Source: Chitinophagaceae bacterium | GTDB lineage: Bacteria > Bacteroidota > Bacteroidia > Chitinophagales > Chitinophagaceae | Direction: 5' to 3' | Length of the DNA stretch: 14,067 bases | NCBI GenBank assembly: GCA_016741945.1 | Contig: JACVCQ010000021.1 | Span: 1-14,067, forward strand | Part shown: piece by piece, positions 5,346-13,515 of the stretch | How positions within the stretch are numbered: the first letter of the stretch is position 1 | Layout: the number at the start of each line of letters is the position of its first letter | Position numbers and translations under genes: made by a program | The notes under the pieces: model-generated | Databases searched by the model: none | Seen by the model: only the letters and a program-made list of their open reading frames with translations | What the model was told of the DNA's origin: nothing

Positions 5346-8201
5346 ATGAAAAATTTCTATCTCAGTATCATCATTATTTTGATGTCCGTTACACTGCATG
5401 CACAAAACGGAATCATCAAAATCAAAGTATTGGATGAACAGAAACTAAACTTACCGGGAGCCAATGTATCTCTAGACAATAAAAAGTATGTAGCTATTTC
5501 AGATAATAGCGGGATCGCCACATTCTATAATGTACCCGGAGGAAAACATATCGTAAACATCACTTATTTGGGTTATAAAGATTACTCTAAAACTATTGAA
5601 ACAAGTGGTTCAGTTATCGAGATCACAGCGAATCTTGAATCAGGTGTGACCATTCTCTCGAATGTGATTGTACTTGGCGATAGATTGAAAGGCCAAGCCA
5701 AGGCATTGAACCAACAAAAGAATAGTGATAATATCAGCAATATCATTAGTGCCGACCAAATTGGTCGTTTCCCTGATGCCAATATTGGTGATGCCATTAA
5801 ACGTGTACCTGGTATAACCATGCAAAATGATCAGGGTGAAGCCAGAAATATTATTGTAAGAGGAATGGGACCTGAATTTAATTCAGTAACACTGAATGGT
5901 GAACGTATTCCATCTGCTGAAGGTGATAATAGACGTATTCAGATGGATTTAATTCCTGCTGATATGATTCAAACTGTTGAAGTAAGTAAAACATTGACGG
6001 CTGATATGGATGCAGATGCCATTGGAGGTTCTGTAAATTTGGTTACCCGTTCAGCACCAAATGGAAAAAGATTTTCTGCTACCGTTGCTGGAGGTTATAA
6101 TCCTATTAGATCTTCTTTTATCGGGACAATCAACTTCATCACTGGTGCAAGATTCGCAAAAAATAAGTTGGGTTATGTTGTAAGTGGAACATATAATAGA
6201 AATGAATTTGGTTCCGATAATCTTGAAGCAGTATGGAGTAAAGACGGAAACGGTAAACCATTTGTAAGCGACCATGACTTGAGAATTTATGACTTGATCA
6301 GAATTCGCAGAAGTATTACTGCTACTGTTGATTATAAGATAAGTCCATTACATGTAATTACTGTAACCGGTAGTTATAACTGGAGAGATGATAAAGAAAA
6401 TCGTTTTCGTCTCCGCCAACGTTTTCGTGGGAATATAGCAACTGACCTTTTATATGATGCTTCTGGTAATATCAGTGGATACAATGTAGGTGAAGTTTTA
6501 AGACAAACAAAAGGTGGGATATCCGGAGGCAGGGTTGATGATCGCAGATTGGAAGATCAGCGTGTACGATCACTTTCAGTGAAAGGAGACCATGTATTTG
6601 GAAAATTAAAAACCGACTGGAGTGTTCAATTGGCTAAGGCATCAGAAGTAAGACCGAATGAAAGATATATCTCATTGGGTAGAAGAAATATTACGATCTC
6701 GCAGAATATTGCTGATCTAAGAAAACCACTTTTAACGAATACAACAGCATTATCTGCATATACCAGAAGAAATGAATTAACAGAAGAATTTCAAGACCAA
6801 TTTGAGGAAGATATCAATGCAAAATTGAATTTTGAGCTGCCGGCAAGTCTCATTTCTGGTCAACCAGGTAGATTGAAATTTGGGGCACGTCTTAGAACAA
6901 AGGAAAAAGTAAGAGACAATAGCTTTTTCTCTTATACCCCAATAGGAACAACAGCCCAAGAATTTGCAAATATTAGCATCATGCCTCTTGTTGATAAAAC
7001 TATGTCAGAGTTTTATCCAGGAAGCCAGTTTGTTGCTGGACCATTTATTTCTCCCGGCTTTCTCGGAGGTCTTGCATTTAAAGATGCCAGCAAATTCACC
7101 GAATCTGACCAACCTGGTGAATATTTATCAGGCAACTACAATGCAAAAGAAACAATAACTGCAGGTTATGTTGATTTAAAACAAGATTTCTCGGAAAAAA
7201 TATCTGCCAATATTGGCCTTAGAATAGAAAGAACAAGTATTAACTATTCTGGCAATATTGTTGAAGATGGGGATCAATTGAAAGGTATTGCTACTTTCAA
7301 AAACAGCTACACAGACTTTATGCCTAATGTAAATATCAGGTATAAAATAGATAATAATACGGTTGTAAAAGGCGCCATCACCCGTTCTATAGCTCGTCCA
7401 CGATATTATGACTTGGTTCCTTTCTTCAATATCAACCCAAATGATCAGGAACTCAGTGCAGGTAATCCAAAAATGGAGCCGGTAAGATCTTGGAATGCAG
7501 ATATTATGTTTGAAAAATATTATAAGTCTGTAGGCCTTATTTCAGGGGGAGTCTTTTATAAAAATATCGACCGCTTTTTTTATACCTATGTTGATCAGAG
7601 ATATACTCAAGCTGCATTTACCAATGATTTTCCAACAGTTAATAACCCTATTGCACCCGGAGATATTTGGCAATTCACACAACGTAGAAATGGAGATGGT
7701 GCTGATGTACTTGGCTTTGAACTAGCTGCACAAAGACAATTAGATTTTTTACCCGGCATTTGGAAAGGTTTTGGCGTGTATTTTAACTATACATACACCT
7801 ATTCAAAAGCAGACGGTATTTATGATGGATCCGGTGTATTGGTAAGAAATAATGTAAAACTACCAGGTGCTGCTCCACATATTTTTAATTTTTCTTTATC
7901 GTATGAAAACAGCAAGTTTGTAGGACGTATTTCAGCTAACTATACATCTGCCTACGTTGATGATAGTGATGATGCGGGTTATAATGCTGATTCATTCAAC
8001 GATCGTTATTACGACAAACAGTTCTTTCTGGATTTTAATGCTTCTTATGCCATCAGTCCAAAAACAAGAATCTTTACTGAGGCAAATAACTTAACCAACC
8101 AACCGCTGCGTTATTATCAAGGAGATAAATCAAGAACTGCTCAACTTGAATATTATGGTCCTAGATTTAACTTTGGATTAAAATTCGATATCAGCAAATA
8201 A
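5346..8201 (+). CDS. TonB-dependent outer-membrane receptor with carboxypeptidase-like N-terminal domain
   Basis: A 951-residue outer-membrane active transporter, driven by TonB-ExbBD. In order: a signal peptide (1-19, LHA|Q), a carboxypeptidase-regulatory-like beta-sandwich (about 22-97, LPGANVSLDNKKYVAISDNSG), a plug domain (about 118-236, with DQIGRFPDANIGDAIKRVPG, NIIVRGMG, TLNGERIP, and DMDADAIGGSVNLVTR) and a beta-barrel to the end (last strand FNFGLKFDISK). The plug resembles the Caulobacter/Xanthomonas type of receptor (TIGR01782-like) rather than SusC, and no SusD partner follows. The next gene is a beta-propeller phytase, so the substrate is plausibly phytate, a lower inositol phosphate or a related organophosphate; this is inference from context. 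A -7 motif at 5301-5308 and a possible Pho-type box at 5231-5247 lie upstream. The ATG at 5346 gives a well-formed signal peptide. Confidence 0.93.
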   Translation: MKNFYLSIIIILMSVTLHAQNGIIKIKVLDEQKLNLPGANVSLDNKKYVAISDNSGIATFYNVPGGKHIVNITYLGYKDYSKTIETSGSVIEITANLESGVTILSNVIVLGDRLKGQAKALNQQKNSDNISNIISADQIGRFPDANIGDAIKRVPGITMQNDQGEARNIIVRGMGPEFNSVTLNGERIPSAEGDNRRIQMDLIPADMIQTVEVSKTLTADMDADAIGGSVNLVTRSAPNGKRFSATVAGGYNPIRSSFIGTINFITGARFAKNKLGYVVSGTYNRNEFGSDNLEAVWSKDGNGKPFVSDHDLRIYDLIRIRRSITATVDYKISPLHVITVTGSYNWRDDKENRFRLRQRFRGNIATDLLYDASGNISGYNVGEVLRQTKGGISGGRVDDRRLEDQRVRSLSVKGDHVFGKLKTDWSVQLAKASEVRPNERYISLGRRNITISQNIADLRKPLLTNTTALSAYTRRNELTEEFQDQFEEDINAKLNFELPASLISGQPGRLKFGARLRTKEKVRDNSFFSYTPIGTTAQEFANISIMPLVDKTMSEFYPGSQFVAGPFISPGFLGGLAFKDASKFTESDQPGEYLSGNYNAKETITAGYVDLKQDFSEKISANIGLRIERTSINYSGNIVEDGDQLKGIATFKNSYTDFMPNVNIRYKIDNNTVVKGAITRSIARPRYYDLVPFFNINPNDQELSAGNPKMEPVRSWNADIMFEKYYKSVGLISGGVFYKNIDRFFYTYVDQRYTQAAFTNDFPTVNNPIAPGDIWQFTQRRNGDGADVLGFELAAQRQLDFLPGIWKGFGVYFNYTYTYSKADGIYDGSGVLVRNNVKLPGAAPHIFNFSLSYENSKFVGRISANYTSAYVDDSDDAGYNADSFNDRYYDKQFFLDFNASYAISPKTRIFTEANNLTNQPLRYYQGDKSRTAQLEYYGPRFNFGLKFDISK

Positions 8202-8217
8202 AAAATTATATTACTTG

Positions 8218-8252
8218 TACATAAAACCCCGGTTAATCCGGGGTTTTATGTA
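8218..8252. terminator. Strong hairpin between receptor and phytase genes
   Basis: A perfect 15-bp stem (8218-8232 with 8238-8252) and a 5-base loop TTAAT. The core ACCCCGG/CCGGGGT is flanked by A4 and T4, so it is symmetric and could terminate in either direction. It sits 16 bases after the receptor stop and ends 14 bases before the phytase ATG, leaving no room for a separate promoter. It may be a partial terminator allowing readthrough, or a stabilising structure at the 3' end of the receptor mRNA. Confidence 0.8.
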
Positions 8253-8266
8253 GCTAATCAATTACC

Positions 8267-9337
8267 ATGCGAATCATAGTTGCTAGTTTTATATTAACGA
8301 TTTTATTTTCAGCTTGTAAAAACCAAGAAACTGAAAACAAAAATCCAATAGATACTACCGCTCTTATTCCGGCAATAGTAACAGATACTGTTTTTGATGA
8401 TACGGATGATCCTGCCATCTGGATTGACAGAAATAATCCTGCTAATAGCTTCATCATTGGAACCGATAAACATAAAGACAATGGCGGTTTATATGTATTT
8501 AATTTACAGGGAAAGATCATCCATGAAAAATCGATACTGGGATTAAAAAGAATGAACAATGTAGACGTTGCCTATGACTTACTATTGAATGGCAAACCAA
8601 CTGATATAGTTGTTGCTACTGAAAGAGATAAAAATAGTGTCCGAATATTTAGTATGCCTGATATGAAGGCCTTGGATAACGGTGGAATTGAAGTGTTTAC
8701 AAAAGATACGCTTCGCAGTCCCATGGGAATCGCACTATACACACGACCTTCAGATAAATCAATCTTTGTTATTGTTGGACGTAAGAATGGTCCGCTAGAT
8801 GGCTATCTGGAACAATATCAGTTATTGGATAATGGAGAAGGTAAACTGAAAATGGAATTAGTAAGAACTTTTGGGAAATTTTCTGGTAAAAAGGAAATAG
8901 AATCCATCGCCGTAGATAATGAATTAGGCTACGTCTATTACTCTGACGAACAATTCGGCATTCGCAAATACTATGCAGATCCTAAAAAAGGAAATCAAGA
9001 GTTAGCCATATTTGGAAAAGGCGAGTATCTTGAAGACAATGAAGGAATATCTATTTACAAGTTCGATGATGGAACAGGATATATTCTTGTTTCAAACCAA
9101 TCAGCCAACAAGTTCAATATTTATCCAAGAGAAGGTGCAAAAGAAAATCCACATCAACACCATTTAATAAGTTCTATTCCGTTATCAACCAATCAAAGTG
9201 ATGGTAGTGATGTTACTTCTTTTTCCCTACCAGGGTTCCAAGGAGGCTTATTTGTAGCGATGAGCACCGATAAAACCTTCCAATATTACCAATGGTCTAA
9301 TATTGCTAAAAGAGCAGGATTGAGAATAAAAAAGTGA
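8267..9337 (+). CDS. Beta-propeller phytase (3-phytase), lipoprotein
   Basis: A 356-residue phytase of the six-bladed beta-propeller (BPP) family, which removes phosphates from phytate in a calcium-dependent way. It starts with a lipoprotein signal peptide with lipobox LFSAC (Cys17), so it is probably membrane-anchored. BPP signatures appear in order: DDPAIW (47-52), FIIGTDK (62-68), NNVDVAYD (97-104), ATERDKNSVRIF (117-128, Arg120), GIALY (154-158), an SDEQFGIRKY block (226-235), DNEGISIY (257-264), SNQSANKFNIYPREG (276-290) and SDGSDVT (311-317). Many BPPs have an EG pair where this one has IESIAVD (211-217), so activity should not be assumed from family alone. It follows the TonB-dependent receptor by 65 bp and is probably co-expressed by readthrough of the hairpin. 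Its TGA stop lies in the first unit of a heptamer repeat. Confidence 0.9.
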   Translation: MRIIVASFILTILFSACKNQETENKNPIDTTALIPAIVTDTVFDDTDDPAIWIDRNNPANSFIIGTDKHKDNGGLYVFNLQGKIIHEKSILGLKRMNNVDVAYDLLLNGKPTDIVVATERDKNSVRIFSMPDMKALDNGGIEVFTKDTLRSPMGIALYTRPSDKSIFVIVGRKNGPLDGYLEQYQLLDNGEGKLKMELVRTFGKFSGKKEIESIAVDNELGYVYYSDEQFGIRKYYADPKKGNQELAIFGKGEYLEDNEGISIYKFDDGTGYILVSNQSANKFNIYPREGAKENPHQHHLISSIPLSTNQSDGSDVTSFSLPGFQGGLFVAMSTDKTFQYYQWSNIAKRAGLRIKK

Positions 9338-9379
9338 AAGGTGAAAGGTGAAACGAAATAACCTATCACCTTTCACTTT
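9331..9379. terminator. Heptamer-repeat hairpin between phytase and DinB genes
   Basis: Three tandem heptamers (GTGAAAG, GTGAAAG, GTGAAAC at 9334-9354) pair with an inverted copy downstream. The main register is a perfect 14-bp stem (9331-9344 with 9366-9379); a second register of 11 bp (9341-9351 with 9366-9376) is also possible. On the minus strand the stem is followed by six T, so it looks like a good terminator for the DinB-like gene and perhaps a weaker one for the phytase. It fills the gap between these convergent genes and overlaps the phytase stop codon. Confidence 0.75.
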
Positions 9380-9385
9380 AACTCC

Positions 9386-9880
9386 CTACCCCCGTTGTCT
9401 CTTAAACACAATATAATCTGTCTGCGGTATTCTATCAACACCCAGCTGCCGTAAGATAGTCGTTACCTGTCCACGATGATAGCTACCATGATTTGTTAGA
9501 TGTATGATGATATCTGATAAAGGTTGCAGAAAACTTTGTCCCTTCATATTCTTATATGGTAATGAAGCACCCAACATATCTTCCGTTGCCTGTTCAACAA
9601 ATTGCTCCCATTGTTTATTTTGATGTAACAATCCATTACTAATGTCTTTCATACTCGGGTGAAAAGTCAAACTTGGCACTACAATATTTTCATGCATTTG
9701 CAACCGTTGCCACCAGCCACTAGAGGCATCCCACATATGTAGAAAGGTTTTGTGCAAAGAAGAAAAACTGCTCACGATTTCGCGATTTTGTTCCTCCGGT
9801 GATAACTGTACGGCTAAATTCAGCAATTGTTCATTGGCCCAGCCTTCATAAGCCACATAAGAGAGTAGTATTTGCTTCAT
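9386..9880 (-). CDS. DinB-like four-helix-bundle metalloprotein
   Basis: A 164-residue cytoplasmic protein of the DinB/YfiT superfamily, whose members bind a divalent metal through three histidines; many are thiol-transferases or of unknown role. The likely ligands are His48 (FLHMWD), His131 and His135 (HLTNHGSYHRGQV), the last two in the classic spacing of this family. The N-terminus MKQILLSYVAYEGWANEQLL is the usual first helix. Its substrate cannot be told from sequence. It is transcribed divergently from the PLP enzyme gene across 53 bp and converges with the phytase gene; a hairpin with a T tract ends it. Confidence 0.85.
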   Translation of the reverse strand: MKQILLSYVAYEGWANEQLLNLAVQLSPEEQNREIVSSFSSLHKTFLHMWDASSGWWQRLQMHENIVVPSLTFHPSMKDISNGLLHQNKQWEQFVEQATEDMLGASLPYKNMKGQSFLQPLSDIIIHLTNHGSYHRGQVTTILRQLGVDRIPQTDYIVFKRQRG

Positions 9881-9888
9881 TTTCGTCT

Positions 9889-9896
9889 TACATTTG
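9889..9896 (+). promoter_or_regulatory. -7 promoter element (TACATTTG) for the PLP enzyme gene
   Basis: TACATTTG matches TAnnTTTG and ends 37 bases before the ATG at 9934. A TTTG at 9871-9874 lies upstream, but at 14 bp it is closer than the usual ~19-bp spacer. The position in the divergent gap fits a promoter. Confidence 0.5.
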
Positions 9897-9933
9897 ATGT
9901 TATAGAATTAATGATCCCTTCAATTTACAAAGA

Positions 9934-11157
9934 ATGTCTGAAAAATTTTTATTCAAAGGAATTAGTTCGACTGCCATGCATGCTGCCGGACATAAAAATG
10001 CCGAAGATGCACACCTGACTCCCATTTTCGCCACATCAACATTTACTTTTGATACCGCTGAAGATGGAATGGATCGATTTGCTGGGAGTGATAAAACAAG
10101 GGTATATAGTCGTTGGGGTAATCCCACTTTCACCGCAGCAGAAGAAACCATTGCTGCCCTCGAAGCTTTTGGACTGAAAAATGAAGCAGGACAGCCTTTA
10201 CAGTTGAAAGCTTTATTACATTCCAGTGGACAAGCAGCAATGTCTACATTGTTTCTAAGTAATTTGAAAACAGGAGATGCGATATTATCTCACTATTCTT
10301 TATACGGTGGTACTCAAGAATTGATGACCAAAGTGTTAGCAGCTACTGGTATTGAAGTGATCATTGTAGATATGCGTGATTTGAATCTTGTATCAGAGGC
10401 TTTACAACAACATCCACAAATCAAACTTATACATATTGAAACACCGGCTAATCCTACCATACAATGCGTAGATATTGCTGCACTAACAAAAATTGCTAAG
10501 AGCAAAAACTTGATCGTCAGCGTTGACAATACCTTTGCTACACCTTACTTACAACAGCCTTTCAAATTTGGCGTAGACTATGTATTTCACTCTACGACCA
10601 AATTTTTAAATGGACATGGTACTGCTATTGGAGGTGTACTTCTTGGTAAGGATCTAGAAAAAATGAGAACTTCTGTTTGGAAATGGCATGTATTACTAGG
10701 TGGTAATAGTAATCCATTCGATGCTTTTTTATTGACACAGGGAATGAAAACGCTAGAGATTAGAATGGAAAGACATTGTGCCAATGCACAGTCTGTTGCA
10801 GCATTTCTAGAAAAACATCCTGCTATTGCTCAAGTAAATTTTACCGGTCTTTCTTCGCATCCTGATTATGAGCTTTGCAAAAAACAAATGCGATTACCCG
10901 GAGCTGTGATGAGTTTTGAATTAAAAGGCGGACTGGAAGCAGGCAAAAAATTCATTAACCGATTACAGATGTGTGTACGAGCCATTTCATTGGGAACCGT
11001 AGACACATTGGTATCTCACCCTGCCAGCATGAGTCATTTTGGAATTCCCAGAGAAGAAAGAATTAAATATGGTATTACAGATGGTTTGATTCGTTTGAGT
11101 GTTGGTATTGAAAATATAGAAGATATTATTCTTGATTTGGATCAAGCATTACAATAA
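9934..11157 (+). CDS. PLP-dependent trans-sulfuration-family enzyme (Cys/Met metabolism)
   Basis: A 407-residue fold-type I PLP enzyme of the Cys/Met metabolism family, which includes cystathionine gamma-synthase/lyase, methionine gamma-lyase and O-acyl-homoserine sulfhydrylase. Visible elements: YSRWGNPT (58-65), HSSGQAAM (96-103), SLYGGT (122-127), VDNTFATPYLQQP (197-209), the PLP lysine Lys223 in STTKFLNGHG (220-229), and the C-terminal SLGTVDTLVSHPASMSH and GLIRLSVGIENIEDI. The Cys of bacterial methionine gamma-lyases in the LYGCT motif is Gly here, which argues against a typical gamma-lyase, though not decisively. A stretch GLKNEAGQPLQLK (80-92) looks like a small insertion before the SSG loop. 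The exact reaction is not resolved. It stands alone, with a -7 motif at 9889; no S-adenosylmethionine riboswitch fits in the short upstream gap. Confidence 0.88.
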   Translation: MSEKFLFKGISSTAMHAAGHKNAEDAHLTPIFATSTFTFDTAEDGMDRFAGSDKTRVYSRWGNPTFTAAEETIAALEAFGLKNEAGQPLQLKALLHSSGQAAMSTLFLSNLKTGDAILSHYSLYGGTQELMTKVLAATGIEVIIVDMRDLNLVSEALQQHPQIKLIHIETPANPTIQCVDIAALTKIAKSKNLIVSVDNTFATPYLQQPFKFGVDYVFHSTTKFLNGHGTAIGGVLLGKDLEKMRTSVWKWHVLLGGNSNPFDAFLLTQGMKTLEIRMERHCANAQSVAAFLEKHPAIAQVNFTGLSSHPDYELCKKQMRLPGAVMSFELKGGLEAGKKFINRLQMCVRAISLGTVDTLVSHPASMSHFGIPREERIKYGITDGLIRLSVGIENIEDIILDLDQALQ

Positions 11158-11168
11158 ATCATTGTAAT
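11148..11168 (+). terminator. Weak AT-rich stem-loop after the PLP enzyme gene
   Basis: ATTACAAT (11148-11155) and ATTGTAAT (11161-11168) form a perfect 8-bp stem around a 5-base loop; the stop codon begins in the left arm. It is AT-rich and followed by A, not T, so it may be no more than a chance palindrome or a weak structure. Readthrough to the serine hydrolase gene 53 bp on is possible. Confidence 0.25.
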
Positions 11169-11210
11169 AAAAACTGCAGTTCTGAGACTAATAATCTTTA
11201 AAACAACCAT

Positions 11211-13031
11211 ATGAGAAAATTTCTATTGGTGGCAGTAACAGTTCTTACATCTGTTACCTATGCGCAAAAAAGAACTATACCTGTCGTTCAGCAAGATCGT
11301 TTTGCAGGGTTGGATACCATTTTTGAGCGTGTTTTAAAAGATCAGCTAGCAGCAGGATTTGCAGTTGCTGTTGTAGAAAAAGATAAAATTATTTATGCCA
11401 AAGGATTTGGATATCGTGATTATGAAAAAAAATTACCGGTAACGCCTAATACTCTTTTTGCTATTGGAAGTTGTCCAAAAGCCTTTACCTCTTCTTTATT
11501 AGGCATACTTCAAAAAGAGCATAAAATAGATTTTGATGAACCTGCCATAAAATATTTACCCGGTTTAAAATTTTACAATGAGGATATGGATAAACATATC
11601 ACTATCCGTGATATGATGAGCCATCGAACAGGATTACCAAGGCATGATTTTTCTTGGTATTTATTTAAAACAAAATCAAGGGATAGTCTTTTACAAAGAA
11701 TTCGATATCAACAGCCAACATTTGGTATCCGTGAGAAATGGCAGTACAACAATTTCATGTTTCTGACACAAGGAATGATCGCAGAAAAAATGACCGGTAA
11801 AAGCTGGGAAGAAAATATCAAATCCCGTATTCTTCAACCATTGGGTATGGCCAGAACCAATTTAATGATTGATGAATTCATAAAAGATCAGGATGCTGCA
11901 ATCGGATATGGCTTAAAAAAAGATAGCATCATTGTTAAGCTGGACAATTTCAATATCGGTGCTATGGGACCGGCCGGCAGCATCAATAGTAGCGTAAATG
12001 ATATGGCCAAATGGGTGATTACATGGATTAACAGAGGTAATTATCAAGGAAAAGAAATCATTCCCGCAAGTTATATTAGTAATGCGATGTCTGCCCAAAT
12101 GGTATCAGGAGCCGGACTCCCTACTAAAGAGAGACCTGATGTATTTTTTTCAGCCTATGGAATGGGTTGGTCACTCGCTTCTTACAAAGGTCATTACAGG
12201 GTGGAACATGGTGGTAATATTGATGGATTCTCAGCCAGCACTTGTTTCTTCCCCACAGACAGTATTGGAATTATTGTTTTAACCAATCAAAATGGATCCT
12301 CTGTTACATCTATTGTTCGCAATATCATGGCAGACCGTTTATTGAAACTACCTTTTTTTGATTGGAATAAAGATATTCTTGAATCAAATAGAAAAGCAAA
12401 AGAGGCTGCTAAAGCCGCTGAAAAGACCCTCAGTTCCAATCAACAAAAAAATACTAAGCCTTCTCATACTTCAAAAGCATATGAAGGTATCTATACACAC
12501 CCCGGTTATGGAAGTATAGAAGTTGTTGAACAGAATGATTCATTATTTGTGCATATTTATGATAATGAGCCCCTATGGTTGAGACATTTTCATTACGATA
12601 TTTTCCAACCTTACAATGCAGGAAAAATTGGCAAACCGGATACTACTGAAAATAGTTCATTACGTTTTCAATTCTTTATGAATGAATCGGGTGATATCCA
12701 TTCACTCTCATTAAAGCTAGAGCCAACCATTGACCCGCTATCATTCAAAAAAACACCAAGAACCGTCAAAACTTCTGCTGACGAACTCCAGAAATTTACA
12801 GGAGAGTATGAGCTTGGTGGTGCTGTAGTAAAGATATCTGTTAAGAATAATTCATTATTTGCTTTGGTGCCTGGCCAGCCGGAATATGAATTATCTGCTG
12901 TAGGGAATAATAGATTTGCTATAAAAGTATTAACCGGATACTTTGTTGCATTTGATGTGAATGGAACCGAAGTGCCACAACTCACATTCCAACAACCCAA
13001 TGGTAACTTCGTTGCCAAAAGAAAAAAATAA
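11211..13031 (+). CDS. Exported beta-lactamase-fold serine hydrolase with DUF3471-like C-terminal region
   Basis: A 606-residue exported protein. A signal peptide (1-18, TYA|QK) precedes a class C beta-lactamase/PBP-like serine hydrolase domain (about 30-375, PF00144 type). The active-site motifs are all present: SCPK with Ser87 and Lys90 (SxxK), YNN at 179-181 (YxN), and HGG at 333-335 (the KTG-equivalent). RTGLPRHD (139-146) is typical of the family. A charged, Ala/Lys-rich linker (about 390-425) leads to a DUF3471-like region (about 428-510, YEGIYTHPGYGSIEVVEQNDSLFVHIY) and a further similar beta-rich segment (about 515-606, FTGEYELGGAVVKISVKNNSLFALVPG). Members include D-aminopeptidases, esterases and carboxypeptidases, so the natural substrate is unknown and calling it an antibiotic resistance enzyme is not supported. 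It lies 53 bp after the PLP enzyme gene and 18 bp before the GNAT gene. Confidence 0.92.
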   Translation: MRKFLLVAVTVLTSVTYAQKRTIPVVQQDRFAGLDTIFERVLKDQLAAGFAVAVVEKDKIIYAKGFGYRDYEKKLPVTPNTLFAIGSCPKAFTSSLLGILQKEHKIDFDEPAIKYLPGLKFYNEDMDKHITIRDMMSHRTGLPRHDFSWYLFKTKSRDSLLQRIRYQQPTFGIREKWQYNNFMFLTQGMIAEKMTGKSWEENIKSRILQPLGMARTNLMIDEFIKDQDAAIGYGLKKDSIIVKLDNFNIGAMGPAGSINSSVNDMAKWVITWINRGNYQGKEIIPASYISNAMSAQMVSGAGLPTKERPDVFFSAYGMGWSLASYKGHYRVEHGGNIDGFSASTCFFPTDSIGIIVLTNQNGSSVTSIVRNIMADRLLKLPFFDWNKDILESNRKAKEAAKAAEKTLSSNQQKNTKPSHTSKAYEGIYTHPGYGSIEVVEQNDSLFVHIYDNEPLWLRHFHYDIFQPYNAGKIGKPDTTENSSLRFQFFMNESGDIHSLSLKLEPTIDPLSFKKTPRTVKTSADELQKFTGEYELGGAVVKISVKNNSLFALVPGQPEYELSAVGNNRFAIKVLTGYFVAFDVNGTEVPQLTFQQPNGNFVAKRKK

Positions 13032-13049
13032 AGCATCTATCAATTGACT

Positions 13050-13499
13050 ATGAATATTCAGATCAGAAGAGCAGAAAGAAGAGATTGCGCAAGACTACTA
13101 GAGTTGATTCATGAATTGGCATTATATGAAAAAGCTCCGGAAGAAGTAACAGTTACTCTTGAACATTTTGAAACAAGTGGTTTTGGTGAAAAGCCGGTCT
13201 GGTGGGCATTTGTAGCTGAATTTGATGGAAAAGTGGAAGGCTTTGCTTTGTACTATATTCGTTATAGTACCTGGAAAGGACAATGCCTATACTTGGAAGA
13301 TTTTTTGGTAACAGAAAGATTACGTGGACAAGGTGCCGGGAAATTATTATTTGACCGTTTGATCGAAGAAGCAAAAGAAAAAGGCTTCAAACGAATGGTT
13401 TGGCAAGTATTGGATTGGAATGAACCTGCCATTAATTTTTATAAAAAGTACAATGCTACTTTAGATCCAGAATGGGTGAATGGGAGCTTGGACATTTAG
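13050..13499 (+). CDS. GNAT N-acetyltransferase, spermidine/thialysine-acetyltransferase-like
   Basis: A 149-residue GNAT acetyltransferase that transfers acetyl from acetyl-CoA to an amine. The sequence is unusually close in pattern to the SSAT/thialysine acetyltransferase group: LIHELALYEKAPEEV, GFGEKPVWWAFVAE, GFALYYIRYSTWKGQCLYLEDFLV, the acetyl-CoA loop RLRGQGAGKLL, and WQVLDWNEPAINFYKKYNA. Those segments suggest a polyamine or thialysine-like amino substrate, which is inference from family resemblance. The ATG at 13050 is preferred over an in-frame TTG two codons upstream (13044). It begins 18 bp after the serine hydrolase, so the two are probably co-transcribed, and it converges with fabD. 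Confidence 0.88.
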   Translation: MNIQIRRAERRDCARLLELIHELALYEKAPEEVTVTLEHFETSGFGEKPVWWAFVAEFDGKVEGFALYYIRYSTWKGQCLYLEDFLVTERLRGQGAGKLLFDRLIEEAKEKGFKRMVWQVLDWNEPAINFYKKYNATLDPEWVNGSLDI

Positions 13500-13515
13500 A
13501 GAGTTGGCAGATCTT

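Noticed and set aside
8254..8559. 101-codon minus-strand reading frame opposite the phytase start
   Set aside because: Composition is that of a reversed coding strand; the phytase lipoprotein signal and DDPAIW motif are on the plus strand.
9881..9933. S-adenosylmethionine riboswitch ahead of the Cys/Met enzyme
   Set aside because: The gap is only 53 bases and shows no paired helices of that size.
11211..13031. Antibiotic-resistance beta-lactamase
   Set aside because: Motifs fit the broad serine hydrolase family with a DUF3471-like tail, where most members are peptidases or esterases; nothing indicates drug resistance.
12668..13036. 122-codon minus-strand reading frame opposite the serine hydrolase end
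   Set aside because: Covered by the DUF3471-like end of the hydrolase, which has clear coding features; no recognisable protein on the other strand.
13044..13049. TTG start two codons before the GNAT ATG
   Set aside because: The ATG at 13050 gives the usual GNAT N-terminus (MNIQIRRAERRD); no reason to prefer TTG.
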